Part shown: positions 8,966 through 17,831 of the stretch, in pieces | Layout of the letters: each line of letters begins with the position of its first letter | How positions within the stretch are numbered: the first letter of the stretch is position 1 | Assembly: GCA_041166025.1 (NCBI GenBank) | Contig: JBEAMJ010000028.1 | Coordinates: forward strand, 62,001 to 126,000 | Origin: UBA7672 sp041166025 | GTDB lineage: Bacteria; Pseudomonadota; Alphaproteobacteria; Caulobacterales; Hyphomonadaceae | Length of the DNA stretch: 64,000 nt | Direction of reading: 5' to 3' | Program-made: the position numbers and the translations under genes | The notes under the pieces: model-generated | The model's database searches: none | Seen by the model: the letters and a program-made list of their open reading frames with translations, nothing else | Told to the model about the DNA's origin: nothing

Positions 8966-9679
8966 ATGATCGAAGTCCGTCCTTTCAATACCCTGGGCGG
9001 GGCCAGCCATGGCTGGCTCGACGCTCACCACCATTTCTCGTTCGCGGACTACTACAATCCGAAGCGGATGAGCTGGGGGCGCCTGCGCGTCTGGAATGAC
9101 GATCTGATCGCGCCAAAGTCCGGTTTCCCGCCACACCCGCACCGCAACATGGAGATCATCACCTATGTCCGCACGGGCGCCATCACCCACCAGGACTCGA
9201 TGGGCAACAAGGGTCGCACCGCGGCTGGCGACGTGCAGGTGATGTCCGCAGGCACGGGCGTGCGCCATGCCGAATACAATCTGGAAGAGGAGACCACCAC
9301 GCTCTTCCAGATCTGGATCGAGCCGGACCGCTCCGGCGGCCAGCCCGGCTGGGGCGCCAAGCAATTCCCCAAGTCTGACCGGTCCGGCCAGTGGTCGATC
9401 CTCGCCTCCGGCAAGGGCGACGAGGGCGCGCTCGGGATCCGCGCCGATGCCCGCGTCGCCGGCGTGACCCTGGAGGCCGGCCAGGAAATCGTTTGGGAAA
9501 CAACCCCCGAGCGGCACGTCTACGCGGTCGCCGCGACAGGCGCGATCGAAGTCGCCAATTCTGAAGAGCAGGGCAGCCGGGCCAACGCCCGCGACGGCGT
9601 GGCCGTTACCGGCGCATCCCGCATCGTTTTCCGCGCGATCGAAGGCCCCGCCGAGATCGTCCTGACCGACACGCTGTAG
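8966..9679 (+). CDS. Pirin family protein
   Basis: A bicupin of 237 residues. The N-terminal cupin has the pirin metal-site pattern: PHPHRNMEIITYV (about residue 55) and THQDSMGN, with the later Glu in VRHAEYN. Some pirins are quercetinases, others are regulators; the activity here is unknown. The ATG at 8966 follows GAAGGAG, so the TTG at 8906 is rejected. It is a single gene with its own leader carrying the palindrome at 8914-8929 and the repeat cluster at 8805-8867. Confidence 0.92.
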   Translation: MIEVRPFNTLGGASHGWLDAHHHFSFADYYNPKRMSWGRLRVWNDDLIAPKSGFPPHPHRNMEIITYVRTGAITHQDSMGNKGRTAAGDVQVMSAGTGVRHAEYNLEEETTTLFQIWIEPDRSGGQPGWGAKQFPKSDRSGQWSILASGKGDEGALGIRADARVAGVTLEAGQEIVWETTPERHVYAVAATGAIEVANSEEQGSRANARDGVAVTGASRIVFRAIEGPAEIVLTDTL

Positions 9680-9709
9680 GGGCGCCTGACATCCGGCATT
9701 CTCCTCTGA

Positions 9710-9740
9710 CCCGGCCTGCGCTAACCTCGCGCAGGCCGGG
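9710..9740 (+). other. Long stem-loop after pirin gene
   Basis: Perfect 12-bp arms CCCGGCCTGCGC/GCGCAGGCCGGG (9710-9721, 9729-9740) around a 7-nt loop, 30 nt past the pirin stop. No T run follows, so it may be a weak terminator or an mRNA end-stabilising hairpin. Confidence 0.6.
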
Positions 9741-9758
9741 CCAGCAGGGAATTGCGCC

Positions 9759-10001
9759 ATGAAGAAAGCTATCGTCGTCGCCAGCGCACTGGCATGCGCC
9801 CCGCTCCTCTCTGGCTGCCTTGTGGCCGATGCTGCCGGCGCGGTCATCGGCGTCACTGGCGCAGCCGTCGGCGCTGTCGGCGGCGCCGCAATCGACCTCG
9901 TCACCACCGACGAGGATGAGCGCCAGCAGCAGGAAATCGACCAGCTGAAGCGGGAAAACGAGGAATTGCGCCGCCAGCAAAGCGCATCACAACCTCAATA
10001 G
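9759..10001 (+). CDS. Small glycine-rich lipoprotein with coiled-coil tail
   Basis: 80 residues. The lipobox LSGC (Cys20) is followed by a Gly/Ala-rich hydrophobic stretch (residues 21-48) that could lie in the membrane, then an acidic-basic heptad segment (DERQQQEIDQLKRENEELRR) predicted to form a coiled coil. Comparable small Caulobacterales lipoproteins are of unknown function. It is probably transcribed from its own promoter after the stem-loop at 9710. Confidence 0.7.
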   Translation: MKKAIVVASALACAPLLSGCLVADAAGAVIGVTGAAVGAVGGAAIDLVTTDEDERQQQEIDQLKRENEELRRQQSASQPQ

Positions 10002-10117
10002 CCCCTTCCCCAACGCGCCTGTTCATCCCACTTTCATGTTGGGTCTGGTCTGGTTCCGTCAACGCGCCATGCGCGCGACCGGACCCGGACAAGATCAAGC
10101 AAGACAGGGAGCAGAAC

Positions 10118-10597
10118 ATGCGTATCGCCGCCCTCGCCACTTCCGCCCTCCTCGCCATGGCGCTCGCCATGCCGGCCGCAGCCCTTACGGTCGAGGCGAA
10201 GGTATCCCCGGAATTCCAGAAGAAGCTCGATGATGACTTCGGCGCCCGCGAGGCCCGTGTCCTCACAGAGTCGCTGACCCAGAAGGTCAACTCCATCTTC
10301 ACAAGCCGTGGCATCAACGCCGAGCGCGTCGTCGTCACCATTGAGGATGCCAAGCCTAACCGCCCGACGATGGAGCAGGTCGCCAACAAACCTGGCCTCG
10401 ACTCGATGCGCTCGATCAGTATCGGCGGCGCGCGGGTGAAAGGCATCGCCTACGACGCTTCCGGCAAGGAGCTCGGCACACTCGACTATGACTGGTACGA
10501 AACAGACCTGCGCAACACGCTCGCCTCCACCACCTGGACAGATGCGCGCACCGCCTTCGACCGCTTCTCCAGAAAGTTCGCCGACAAGCTGTCTTGA
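10118..10597 (+). CDS. Secreted hypothetical protein (159 aa)
   Basis: A clean signal peptide (MRIAALATSALLAMALAMPAA, cleavage near residue 22) indicates periplasmic export. The mature part is about 137 residues with no cysteines and a conserved-looking end (YDWYETDLRNTLASTTWTD). A clear AGGGAG ribosome site precedes the ATG. I do not recognise the family. A bidirectional hairpin at 10617-10644 separates it from the converging queE. Confidence 0.7.
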   Translation: MRIAALATSALLAMALAMPAAALTVEAKVSPEFQKKLDDDFGAREARVLTESLTQKVNSIFTSRGINAERVVVTIEDAKPNRPTMEQVANKPGLDSMRSISIGGARVKGIAYDASGKELGTLDYDWYETDLRNTLASTTWTDARTAFDRFSRKFADKLS

Positions 10598-10616
10598 TCG
10601 GTAACTCTGCCACGCG

Positions 10617-10644
10617 ACGTGTCCGCCCTTTCGGGCGGCCACGT
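10617..10644. terminator. Bidirectional hairpin between converging genes
   Basis: ACGTG-t-CCGCCC and GGGCGG-c-CACGT pair around a TTTC loop. It sits between the stop of the secreted protein gene (10597) and that of queE (10649), so it can end both transcripts; T runs are short on both sides. Confidence 0.7.
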
Positions 10645-10648
10645 TCGT

Positions 10649-11296
10649 TCACGGCATTCCCGTGACCTTGTGCGTCTGGAGGCTGAGTCGCCATTGCGGG
10701 TTTGCGAGACAGTAGGCGATGCACGCCGCCGTGTTCGCCTCGCGCTGCGGACCATCCATCGGCTGCAGAAAGAAGTGGCGAAAGGCCAGTCCGGCAAATT
10801 TTCCCGGCATCGCGTCCGCCTGCGGAAAGACGAGCTTCAGTTCATCCCCCGAGAGCTGCCGCAGCTGCGCCGTCGACTTTGGCGACACGCACACCCAGTC
10901 GAGCGAGGCCGGCGCTTCGATCGTCCCGTTGGTCTCCACCGCCACCTCGAAGCCGCACGCGTGCAGCGCCGCGATCAACGCCGCATCCAACTGCAGCAAC
11001 GGCTCGCCGCCCGTGCACACAACGTATGGCTTGCCGCTGGCCCCGCCCCATCGCGCCGCCACATGCGCCGCGAGTGCATCTGCATCGGCGAACTTCCCCC
11101 CGCCCTCGCCATCGACGCCGACAAAATCCGTATCGCAGAACCTGCAGACAGCGTCCGCGCGGTCGCGCTCCAGCCCGCTCCAGAGATTGCACCCGGCAAA
11201 ACGCAGGAACACCGCCGCGCGCCCTGTCTGCGCGCCCTCGCCCTGCAGCGTGTAAAAGCACTCCTTCACCGAATAGGTCACGCCGCGCCCCGCCAC
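10649..11296 (-). CDS. queE: 7-carboxy-7-deazaguanine synthase QueE
   Basis: A radical-SAM enzyme that makes 7-carboxy-7-deazaguanine in queuosine/preQ0 synthesis. The iron-sulphur cysteines occur in the expanded C-x14-C-x2-C arrangement (starting at the GCN of FAGCNLWSG, ending CRFCD) known from some proteobacterial QueE, followed by CTGGEPLLQLD and VETNGT. The length is about 215 residues. The start is a GTG at 11296 overlapping the end of queC by 19 nt; a second GTG at 11281 is possible. It is translationally coupled to queC. Confidence 0.92.
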   Translation of the reverse strand: MAGRGVTYSVKECFYTLQGEGAQTGRAAVFLRFAGCNLWSGLERDRADAVCRFCDTDFVGVDGEGGGKFADADALAAHVAARWGGASGKPYVVCTGGEPLLQLDAALIAALHACGFEVAVETNGTIEAPASLDWVCVSPKSTAQLRQLSGDELKLVFPQADAMPGKFAGLAFRHFFLQPMDGPQREANTAACIAYCLANPQWRLSLQTHKVTGMP

Positions 11297-11979
11297 CTGC
11301 GCCAGCCCTTCGCCCGCAGCTCACACGCCGGACATGTCCCGCAGCCATAACCCCAGTCATGCCGCTGCGACCGGTCGCCGAGATAGCAGGTGTGCGTCTC
11401 CCCCACGATCAGGTCGACCAGCGCATGCCCGCCCAACTGATCGGCCAGCTCCCACGTCTGCGCCTTGTCCAGCTGCATCAGCGGTGTCTCGATCGGCGTC
11501 GCGCGATCCAGGCCCAGCGTCAGCGCCCGCGCCATCGCATCCATCGTCGCACGCCGACAGTCCGGATAACCGGAAAAATCCGTCTCGCACATGCCGCCAA
11601 CCAGCGCCTCAAGCCCGCGACGATAAGCAACCGCGGCTGCAAATGTCAGGAAGACGAGATTGCGTCCCGGCACAAACGTGCTCGGCAGTCCGCTCGCCGC
11701 AAACCCGATCGCCTGCTCGCGCGTCAGGGCAGTGTCCGACACCTCTCCCAGCACGCCAAGATCGAGCACGCGGTCCTCACCCAGCCGCGCGCCCCACTCC
11801 GGAAACTGTCCGCGCAGCTTTGCGAGAAACCCCTCGCGGCAGCCGAGCTCCACGCGATGCCGCTGCCCGTAGTTGAAGGCTATCGTCTCGACATGCTGGT
11901 AGCGCGCCAACGCCCACGCCAGACAGACAGCGGAATCCTGCCCCCCCGAAAACAACACCAGTGCCGTAGACGTCTTCAT
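11278..11979 (-). CDS. queC: 7-cyano-7-deazaguanine synthase QueC
   Basis: An ATP-dependent enzyme that converts 7-carboxy-7-deazaguanine to preQ0 in the cytoplasm. The PP-loop SGGQDS lies at residues 11-16 and the C-terminal zinc site is CGTCPACELR, following YGCG. The length (233 aa) is normal. The ATG at 11979 starts the conserved first strand; farther upstream starts run into the DUF952 gene. It forms a two-gene operon with queE downstream; queD and queF are not in the window. Confidence 0.94.
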   Translation of the reverse strand: MKTSTALVLFSGGQDSAVCLAWALARYQHVETIAFNYGQRHRVELGCREGFLAKLRGQFPEWGARLGEDRVLDLGVLGEVSDTALTREQAIGFAASGLPSTFVPGRNLVFLTFAAAVAYRRGLEALVGGMCETDFSGYPDCRRATMDAMARALTLGLDRATPIETPLMQLDKAQTWELADQLGGHALVDLIVGETHTCYLGDRSQRHDWGYGCGTCPACELRAKGWRRWRGAA

Positions 11980-12081
11980 AGGCTCCCGATGCCGCCCCAC
12001 CCGCGCCGGGTCAAGCGTATCCACCCTCGCCTGCCCCCCGCCCCTTGCCACCCGGCTCCTTCCGCCGCACAACCCGCGGCC

Positions 12082-12483
12082 ATGAGCCAGATGATCTACA
12101 AGATACTCACTGCCGAACAGCTCGCACGCGTGGAAGCCGGCGGACCGATGCAGGCGCCGGTCGACATCGCCGACGGCTTTGTCCACTTCTCGACATCAAA
12201 GCAGGTGCAGGAAACGCTGGCCAAATGGTTCAGGGGCCAGACCGGCCTTGTACTCGCCTCCGTTGACGGCGCTGATTTCGGGCCTGACCTCAAATGGGAA
12301 AAATCACGCGGCGCGGATTTCTTCCCGCACGTCTACGCCGAGGTGCGCCATCATCACATCGCCTCGCTCTGGCCGCTCGACACGCTCGACGCCGATGGCG
12401 TGCCGCTCGCGCCTGATGAGGTGACGCGCAGTCCTGAACCCGCCGTCAAGCCGCCACGCACGTCCGCAGGCGCACGCGGGTGA
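12082..12483 (+). CDS. DUF952 family protein
   Basis: 133 residues with the DUF952 signature: MIYKILTAEQLARVEAGG at the start, then DGFVHFSTSKQVQETLAKWF and HVYAEVRHHHI. The family is small, cytoplasmic and of unknown activity. The ATG at 12082 (a second is at 12091) lies 102 bp from the divergent queC start. Its stop overlaps the pyrD start as GTGA, so the two are translationally coupled, a pairing that recurs in alphaproteobacteria. Confidence 0.9.
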   Translation: MSQMIYKILTAEQLARVEAGGPMQAPVDIADGFVHFSTSKQVQETLAKWFRGQTGLVLASVDGADFGPDLKWEKSRGADFFPHVYAEVRHHHIASLWPLDTLDADGVPLAPDEVTRSPEPAVKPPRTSAGARG

Positions 12484-13541
12484 GTCTCTTCGATCTCGCC
12501 ACGCGCGCGGTCCGCATGCTGCCGGCCGAGACCGCGCATCGCGCAACCATCGATGCACTCAAGTCCGGCGTCGCGAAGCCGACCCCGGGGCTTGAGGATC
12601 CGCGCCTCGGCGTGCGCCTGAAGAAGTCCGGCCTCCTCCTGCCCAATCCAATCGGCCTCGCCGCCGGGTTCGACAAGAACGCTGAGGTGTTCGCCCAGAT
12701 GCTCGCCTTTGGCTTCGGCTTCGTTGAATGCGGAACGGTGACGCCGCGCCCGCAGGCCGGCAATCCGCGCCCACGTCTGTTCCGCCTCACCGAAGATCGC
12801 GCCGTCATCAACCGGATGGGCTTCAACAATGACGGCATCGGCTATTTCGTCAGACGCCTCTCTGCCGCCCCCCCCGCGCGCGGCGTCGTCGGCGCCAATG
12901 TCGGCGCCAACAAGGATTCGGAAGATCGCATCGCCGACTATGTCGCTGGCGTGAAGGCGGTCTGGCCCTACTGCTCTTATGTGACGGTCAACATCTCCTC
13001 CCCGAATACGCCTGGCCTGCGCGGCCTACAGGATCGCGGCGCACTCGAAGACCTGCTCGGCCGTGTCGGCGCCGCCGCGCGCGAGATGGTGTCGGTGGTG
13101 AAGAACCGCCCCGTCTTTCTCAAGGTCGCGCCCGATCTCGATGACAAAGCGGTAAGGGATATCGCCGATGTCGCGCTGGCGCAGGACTGGCTCTCGGGCC
13201 TGATCGTTTCGAACACGACGCTTGATCGCCCCGACTCACTTGCAAGTTCGCACAAGCAGGAAGCGGGGGGTCTCTCCGGCGCCCCTCTGATGGAGAAATC
13301 AACTCGCATTCTCGGCGAATTTCATTCCGCTGTCGGCGATAAACTCGATCTCATCGGCGCTGGCGGGATCGCCTCTGCTGCCGATGTCGTCGCCAAGTTC
13401 CGCGCGGGCGCGCAGGCCGTGCAGCTCTATTCCGCGCTTGTCTTTCATGGACCCACACTTATCGAGCGCATCAAGGCCGATCTCCTTCGCCTGATGAGCG
13501 CTGAAGGCGTTGCGACGCCGCACGCTTTCCGCCCTGCGTGA
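12480..13541 (+). CDS. pyrD: Dihydroorotate dehydrogenase (quinone), class 2
   Basis: An FMN enzyme that oxidises dihydroorotate to orotate in pyrimidine synthesis, passing electrons to membrane quinones. The N-terminal helical extension, the PNPIGLAAGFDKNAE motif, VECGTVTPRPQAGNPRPRLFR, INRMGFNNDG, the catalytic serine region NISSPNTPGLRGLQ, and VKVAPDL-like FLKVAPDL all appear in order. The length of 353 aa is typical of class 2. The start is GTG, overlapping the DUF952 stop. Confidence 0.96.
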   Translation: MSLFDLATRAVRMLPAETAHRATIDALKSGVAKPTPGLEDPRLGVRLKKSGLLLPNPIGLAAGFDKNAEVFAQMLAFGFGFVECGTVTPRPQAGNPRPRLFRLTEDRAVINRMGFNNDGIGYFVRRLSAAPPARGVVGANVGANKDSEDRIADYVAGVKAVWPYCSYVTVNISSPNTPGLRGLQDRGALEDLLGRVGAAAREMVSVVKNRPVFLKVAPDLDDKAVRDIADVALAQDWLSGLIVSNTTLDRPDSLASSHKQEAGGLSGAPLMEKSTRILGEFHSAVGDKLDLIGAGGIASAADVVAKFRAGAQAVQLYSALVFHGPTLIERIKADLLRLMSAEGVATPHAFRPA

Positions 13542-13685
13542 CCCGCCCACCACTAGCCGCCCCTGTACGGCATGCTTATGGTGCAGACTCGGACGTCAGT
13601 GATTGATCGGATGGGAGGGATCGATCCACGCCCAGAACGAATTGCGAGGCGGTCTCGCTTCGAAGCGTAGCGTTGGAAACTGACC

Positions 13686-15401
13686 ATGATGTCCGGTCCA
13701 GGCCAAACTGAGGCAGTGTCGCTCAGGTCCGGTATTGGCCGCATTCGCGCTCGCACAGTCGCGCTCGGCGGTCAGGCCATCTCGGTCGACAGTATCGCGA
13801 CGATACGTATCGTCCGTGGCCAGCGCTCCTGGTGGCTCCTTCTGCTCGGCCTTATTGTGATTGCAGGCGCAGCGACGCAATTGGCCGCCTATGGTCCGTT
13901 CGCCATGGCGGGCATCGCCTTCGGCGCCGCGCTTGGCCTCGCCAACCTCTTCCAACGCGTCGATACCGGCCTCTCGATTGGAACCTCCGATTGCCGGATC
14001 ACCCAGGTGATCTCGCGTGACACGGTGTTCTTGCAACGCCTGATGCAGGTGTTGACCGACAAGATGGAGACCGGCGGCGAACACATCCTCGCCGATTTCG
14101 ACATCGAGCGCGCCTCGATTTCGATGCTTGGCTCAGAAACGGTCGGCGCCGGCGACTTCAGGGAAAGACCGGATTCGGGCCGGCCGCAACGCCCTTTTGC
14201 CCCGCTCGTCAGCCCGGATGCACCCCGGCCCGCGCCCCGTCCGCAAGATCCGTTCGAGCCGGCGGCCGAGGCGGGGGGCATCGCCGACGAAGCCTTGTTT
14301 GCCGAAACCGGCGCCGAGGGGCCAGCGCCCGGCCCGGACCCCGTCGCGCAGCCTCTTCGTCCGGCGGTCCAGGCCGAGCGACGCCAGACCTACGATCCAC
14401 TGCTGGATAGCGCCGCCAGGCTCGCCCCGCGTGAAACCGACTGGCTCGCAAGCCATCGCCCAACCGAGCCACCGCCCGCCACGGCGCCCGACGGCGCCGC
14501 AGGCCGCGTGCTCCTCGCACTGCTGATCGTCGCGCTGCTGGGCGGCGGTGTCTTCGCTGCCTGGTATCTTACCGGGGAAACTGGCTCGGCGCCGATCTCC
14601 ACGCTCGCAAGCGCCGAGAGCGAGAGAGCGCCGAAAGCCGTTCTGCCCACGCCAGGACCGCTGATCGAGGCATCGGCCGAGCAGCTGTCCGCGCCTCAGG
14701 AGCCGCTCGACACATCGCCAATCATCCCGCCTGTCGCCGAGGAGCCCCCTGCTCCGGCCACAGAACTTCCCGGCGCACTCCCGGCCGAAATGGGGCCGGG
14801 CTCGGAGATCGAGGATTACACGCCGCCCGCCCCAATGGTCGCGCGTGCATCAGGCCAGCGTTATCGCGTGCGGCCCTCAGCGGCCGAGGGCGTCGCCGTT
14901 CTCGCCGAAACGCGCGCCGGGGGGGAAGTGCTGAACATAACGGGGCGTCTGGTCCAGAGCGATGGTGAATGGTACCGCGTCGTCCTGCCGGATACCCGCA
15001 CCGTGTGGTTCAAGGCCTCACTCGCCGTCCCGCGTGCGCGTTTCGCCGAGTCCTTGAGCGCCTCCTTGCCGCGCGCCGACGCCCCCTTCGCCGTCTCTGC
15101 TCCGCAGATCGTCGACCCCGCCGAAGCCGTCCAGCTGATGGGCGGCCCGCAGACCGTAAGGCTCGCCTGGGTCCATCGCGCGGACGCGGTGCTCTTCATC
15201 GTCGAGATCGAGTCCTACGACGCAACCACGCAGCGTTGGGTCGAAGATCCCCCGCACAAGCGTATCACCGTCGAGAACGCCACCGGACTCAGTGAGGCGT
15301 TCCCGTCGGCAGGCGACTGGCGCTGGCGCGTGCGGGGTGTCACCGCTGATGGCCAGCAAAGCCAGTTCAGCCGCTGGTCGGCCTTCAGCATCCGCAACTG
15401 A
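13686..15401 (+). CDS. Membrane protein with cytoplasmic N-domain and SH3b-like tail
   Basis: 571 residues. The N-terminal 150 residues hold two membrane segments (about 40-75) and a short globular region like that of DUF6232-type proteins. A long Pro/Ala-rich acidic linker (150-270) leads to a third membrane helix (VLLALLIVALLGGGVFAAWYL). Another Pro/Ala linker is followed by an SH3b-like domain (YRVRPSAAEGVAVLAETRAG to DGEWYRVVL) and a fibronectin III-like end (VRLAWVHRADAVLFIVEIES). It looks like a scaffold reaching into the periplasm. The domain assignments are inference. Confidence 0.65.
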   Translation: MMSGPGQTEAVSLRSGIGRIRARTVALGGQAISVDSIATIRIVRGQRSWWLLLLGLIVIAGAATQLAAYGPFAMAGIAFGAALGLANLFQRVDTGLSIGTSDCRITQVISRDTVFLQRLMQVLTDKMETGGEHILADFDIERASISMLGSETVGAGDFRERPDSGRPQRPFAPLVSPDAPRPAPRPQDPFEPAAEAGGIADEALFAETGAEGPAPGPDPVAQPLRPAVQAERRQTYDPLLDSAARLAPRETDWLASHRPTEPPPATAPDGAAGRVLLALLIVALLGGGVFAAWYLTGETGSAPISTLASAESERAPKAVLPTPGPLIEASAEQLSAPQEPLDTSPIIPPVAEEPPAPATELPGALPAEMGPGSEIEDYTPPAPMVARASGQRYRVRPSAAEGVAVLAETRAGGEVLNITGRLVQSDGEWYRVVLPDTRTVWFKASLAVPRARFAESLSASLPRADAPFAVSAPQIVDPAEAVQLMGGPQTVRLAWVHRADAVLFIVEIESYDATTQRWVEDPPHKRITVENATGLSEAFPSAGDWRWRVRGVTADGQQSQFSRWSAFSIRN

Positions 15402-15422
15402 CGGCTTTGGTCGACCTCCGTC

Positions 15423-15456
15423 CGCCCGCCACGGATTTGGGATCAGGTGGCGGGCG
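15423..15456. other. Stem-loop after the SH3-like gene
   Basis: Perfect 10-bp arms CGCCCGCCAC/GTGGCGGGCG with a 14-nt loop, 22 nt after the stop. It may help end the transcript. A further hairpin-forming stretch lies at about 15592-15621; I see no gene between 15402 and 15649. Confidence 0.5.
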
Positions 15457-15649
15457 TCCAGCCAATGCAACGTCCTGGTGGAGACAGCGACGCGGTTGTC
15501 TTCGCTGGCTCCCGTTGCGCCGGCCGGATCGCGGGGTACGCGAGACAGGTCGGAGGGCGAGGACCGAGGAGACAGCCCTCACCCTATGCGATGAGGCCGG
15601 ACTCCTTGCGGAACCCGGCCTCGCACATGCTGGCGTTTGGAATCGGGGA

Positions 15650-16003
15650 TCAGCCGCCAGCGCGCGTTTCGTAAGCCTGCGCCAGTGTCGCCGAGCCGAA
15701 CTTGCCGATCGACTCACGCATCGTCTCGTTGATGCAGGCAGTGACATGCACGCGTTCATTGAGCGTCATCTTGCGGTTGCCGCCGCAATGCGCGCGCACA
15801 TCCTGCTGCAGGCGGACCAGCAGCTTTGCCGCGCTCGGGGCCGAGGCGAGCTCGGATGTGCTGTAGCTGAACGGGAATTTGAAGGTCTCGGTGCGGAAGG
15901 AGGTTTCCTCGGCGAAGGCCGGCCCGGTTGCAAATCCGGCAGCGACAGCGCCGGCGATGGCTGCGCAGGCAATCAGGCTCGTTGTCGAAGATGATGTTTT
16001 CAT
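15650..16003 (-). CDS. UrcA family secreted protein
   Basis: 117 residues from the ATG at 16003, which follows GGAG; a longer reading from 16087 is rejected. A signal peptide (cleavage after AFA, about residue 31) is followed by the UrcA signature: FSYSTSELASAPSAAKLLVRLQ, a Cys in VRAHCGG, a second Cys in VTACINETMRESI. The two cysteines probably form a disulphide. The family is abundant in Caulobacterales and Sphingomonadales and has no known biochemical role. Confidence 0.85.
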   Translation of the reverse strand: MKTSSSTTSLIACAAIAGAVAAGFATGPAFAEETSFRTETFKFPFSYSTSELASAPSAAKLLVRLQQDVRAHCGGNRKMTLNERVHVTACINETMRESIGKFGSATLAQAYETRAGG

Positions 16004-16154
16004 TGTTGTTCTCCGAGTGGACATGGCTTTTGCTCTATCGTCCCTTCCGGGTGGCGCCTGACCGCCATCTCGAAAGTCGATGATCATTTATCGAAAAACA
16101 ATATGTCCTGTCAATGAGCCAATTAAGGCATCTTCGGGGCGGGGAGACTGAGCG

Positions 16155-17147
16155 ATGACATCCATGCCCGCCCTGGTGTGCGAGCGCCTCGCGCCGGACT
16201 TTTCCGGCGTCGCGCTGAAATCCGTACCTCTTCCGGCGCCTGGCCCGGGCGAGGTGCGCGTGAAGGTCGAGGCCGCGAGCCTCAACTTCCCCGACCTCCT
16301 GATGCTCAAGGGCGAATACCAGTTCAAACCCGAGCCGCCCTTCACCCTCGGGATGGACCTTGCCGGCCTCGTCGACGCGGTCGGCCCCGGCGTGCAGCTA
16401 GCGCTTGGCGCCCGCGTCGCCGGCGGCGCCAAGACGGGCGCTTTTGCGGGCTTTGCCATCTGCCCCGCCGCCAATCTTCACCCTATTCCGGAAAACCTCT
16501 CCTTCCCGCTCGCGGCCGCCTATCCCGCTGCTTACACGACGGCGCATGTCTCGCTCATCGCACGTGGCCGTTTGCAACCGGGCGAGACGCTGCTCGTGCA
16601 CGGCGCCTCGGGGGGGGTGGGCATGGCCGCGATGGATGTTGGCCGCCTGCTCGGCGCCCGCGTCATTGCAACCACAGCGTCAGCCGCGAAAGCCGACGCG
16701 CTGCGCCGCGCCGGGGCGGATCATGTCATCGTGCTCGGCCTGAAGCCCGGCGACGCCTTCCGCGACCAGGTGAAGGCGCTGACGGACGGCCGCGGCGCTG
16801 ATGTGATCTTCGACCCAGTCGGCGGCGACGTCTTCGATGAATCGACCCGATGCATCGCCTTCGACGGCCGGTTGCTGGTGATCGGTTTCACCAGCGGCCG
16901 CATCGCCACCGTCAGCTCCAACATCCCGCTGATCAAGGGCTTCTCCGTCGTGGGCGTGCGCGCCGGCGAATACGGCCGCCAGTTTCCCGATCGCGGCCGC
17001 TTCATCCGCGATGAGATCTGGAATTGGGCGGCCGAAGGAAAAACGAAGCCAACAGTCTTCGCCGAATTGCCGCTGGCGAGCTGGCGTGAAGCGTTCGAAT
17101 TGATGCGGGATCGGAGACTGGTTGGTAAGGTCGTGCTGCGGCCGTGA
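16155..17147 (+). CDS. NADPH:quinone oxidoreductase family (zinc-free MDR)
   Basis: A medium-chain dehydrogenase of 330 residues that reduces quinones or enoyl compounds with NADPH. It has a GroES-like N-domain (SLNFPDLLMLKGEYQFKPEPP, then GMDLAG) without structural zinc cysteines, and a Rossmann domain with the VHGASGGVGMAAMDVG motif and TASAAKADALRRAGADHVI. The C-terminus (RRLVGKVVLRP) is typical. It converges with the TetR gene with 9 nt between stops, so the two may be functionally linked, which is inference. Confidence 0.93.
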   Translation: MTSMPALVCERLAPDFSGVALKSVPLPAPGPGEVRVKVEAASLNFPDLLMLKGEYQFKPEPPFTLGMDLAGLVDAVGPGVQLALGARVAGGAKTGAFAGFAICPAANLHPIPENLSFPLAAAYPAAYTTAHVSLIARGRLQPGETLLVHGASGGVGMAAMDVGRLLGARVIATTASAAKADALRRAGADHVIVLGLKPGDAFRDQVKALTDGRGADVIFDPVGGDVFDESTRCIAFDGRLLVIGFTSGRIATVSSNIPLIKGFSVVGVRAGEYGRQFPDRGRFIRDEIWNWAAEGKTKPTVFAELPLASWREAFELMRDRRLVGKVVLRP

Positions 17148-17156
17148 GCCTCCGCT

Positions 17157-17750
17157 TCACTTCCTCCATCCCGCCAAAACGCTCTCGGCCGCCGCATCAA
17201 GCTCCGCATCGGTCCACTTGCGGCCCTTCATCTCGGCTTTCAGGAGGTACGCGATCGGCGCCATGAAGAGACTGCCAAGCAGGTCCGGCGGCAGGTTCTT
17301 GAAGTCACCCGAAGCGATCCCCGCCTTGCGCAGGTCAACGACCATGCGCGCCACCGCCCGCCCGGCCTCGCCACCCTCGCGCTCGGCCAGCGCCGATTCC
17401 GCAAAGCGCTGGCCAAACGCGAATGCATCCTTGTTGGCGCGATAGGCGAGATAGATCGCCTTCCAGGTCCGCTTCAGCCGCTCCGGCGACGCCATCGACG
17501 TGTCGAGACCTGCGCCCGCATCAAGGAACACCTCCTGCTTCATCTGCCGGTAGGCTGCGATCAGAAGATCGTCCTTGCTGTCGAAGTGCCGGTAGAGCGT
17601 CCCCTCTGCGACGCCCGCCTCCGCGGCAATGGCGGCCGTCGTCGCTGCCGCCATCCCTTCGCGCGCCACGATGCGCGCCGCCGCCTGCATCAGGCGCGCG
17701 CGCGTTGCCTGGCCTGCCGTCAGTCCTGCCGTCTGGGTGGTCGCTGTCAT
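17157..17750 (-). CDS. TetR family transcriptional regulator
   Basis: 197 residues. The N-terminal three-helix DNA-binding domain is clear (RARLMQAAARIVAREGM, then GVAEGTLYRHFDSKDDLLIAAY). The C-terminal helical ligand-binding half is variable, as in the family. It is divergent from the DUF429 gene across 81 bp and convergent with the quinone oxidoreductase. A TetR normally controls its own promoter and a divergent or adjacent gene; no strong palindrome stands out in the 81-bp gap, where only loosely spaced TGACGC/GCGTCA arms are visible. Confidence 0.92.
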   Translation of the reverse strand: MTATTQTAGLTAGQATRARLMQAAARIVAREGMAAATTAAIAAEAGVAEGTLYRHFDSKDDLLIAAYRQMKQEVFLDAGAGLDTSMASPERLKRTWKAIYLAYRANKDAFAFGQRFAESALAEREGGEAGRAVARMVVDLRKAGIASGDFKNLPPDLLGSLFMAPIAYLLKAEMKGRKWTDAELDAAAESVLAGWRK

Positions 17751-17831
17751 CCGACCAAGGCGCCCGCAATGCGCCGGCCTGTCAAGCGTGACGCCGCTGG
17801 ACTTGGGGCCAGGCCGCGTCAGGCTGCCGGA

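Noticed and set aside
10702..12483. Very long plus-strand frame covering queE/queC
   Set aside because: Arg/Pro-rich antisense shadow of queC and queE; only the last part from 12082 (DUF952) is real.
17751..17831. TGACGC/GCGTCA as a TetR operator
   Set aside because: The arms are short and widely spaced (over 20 nt), unlike a TetR dimer site.
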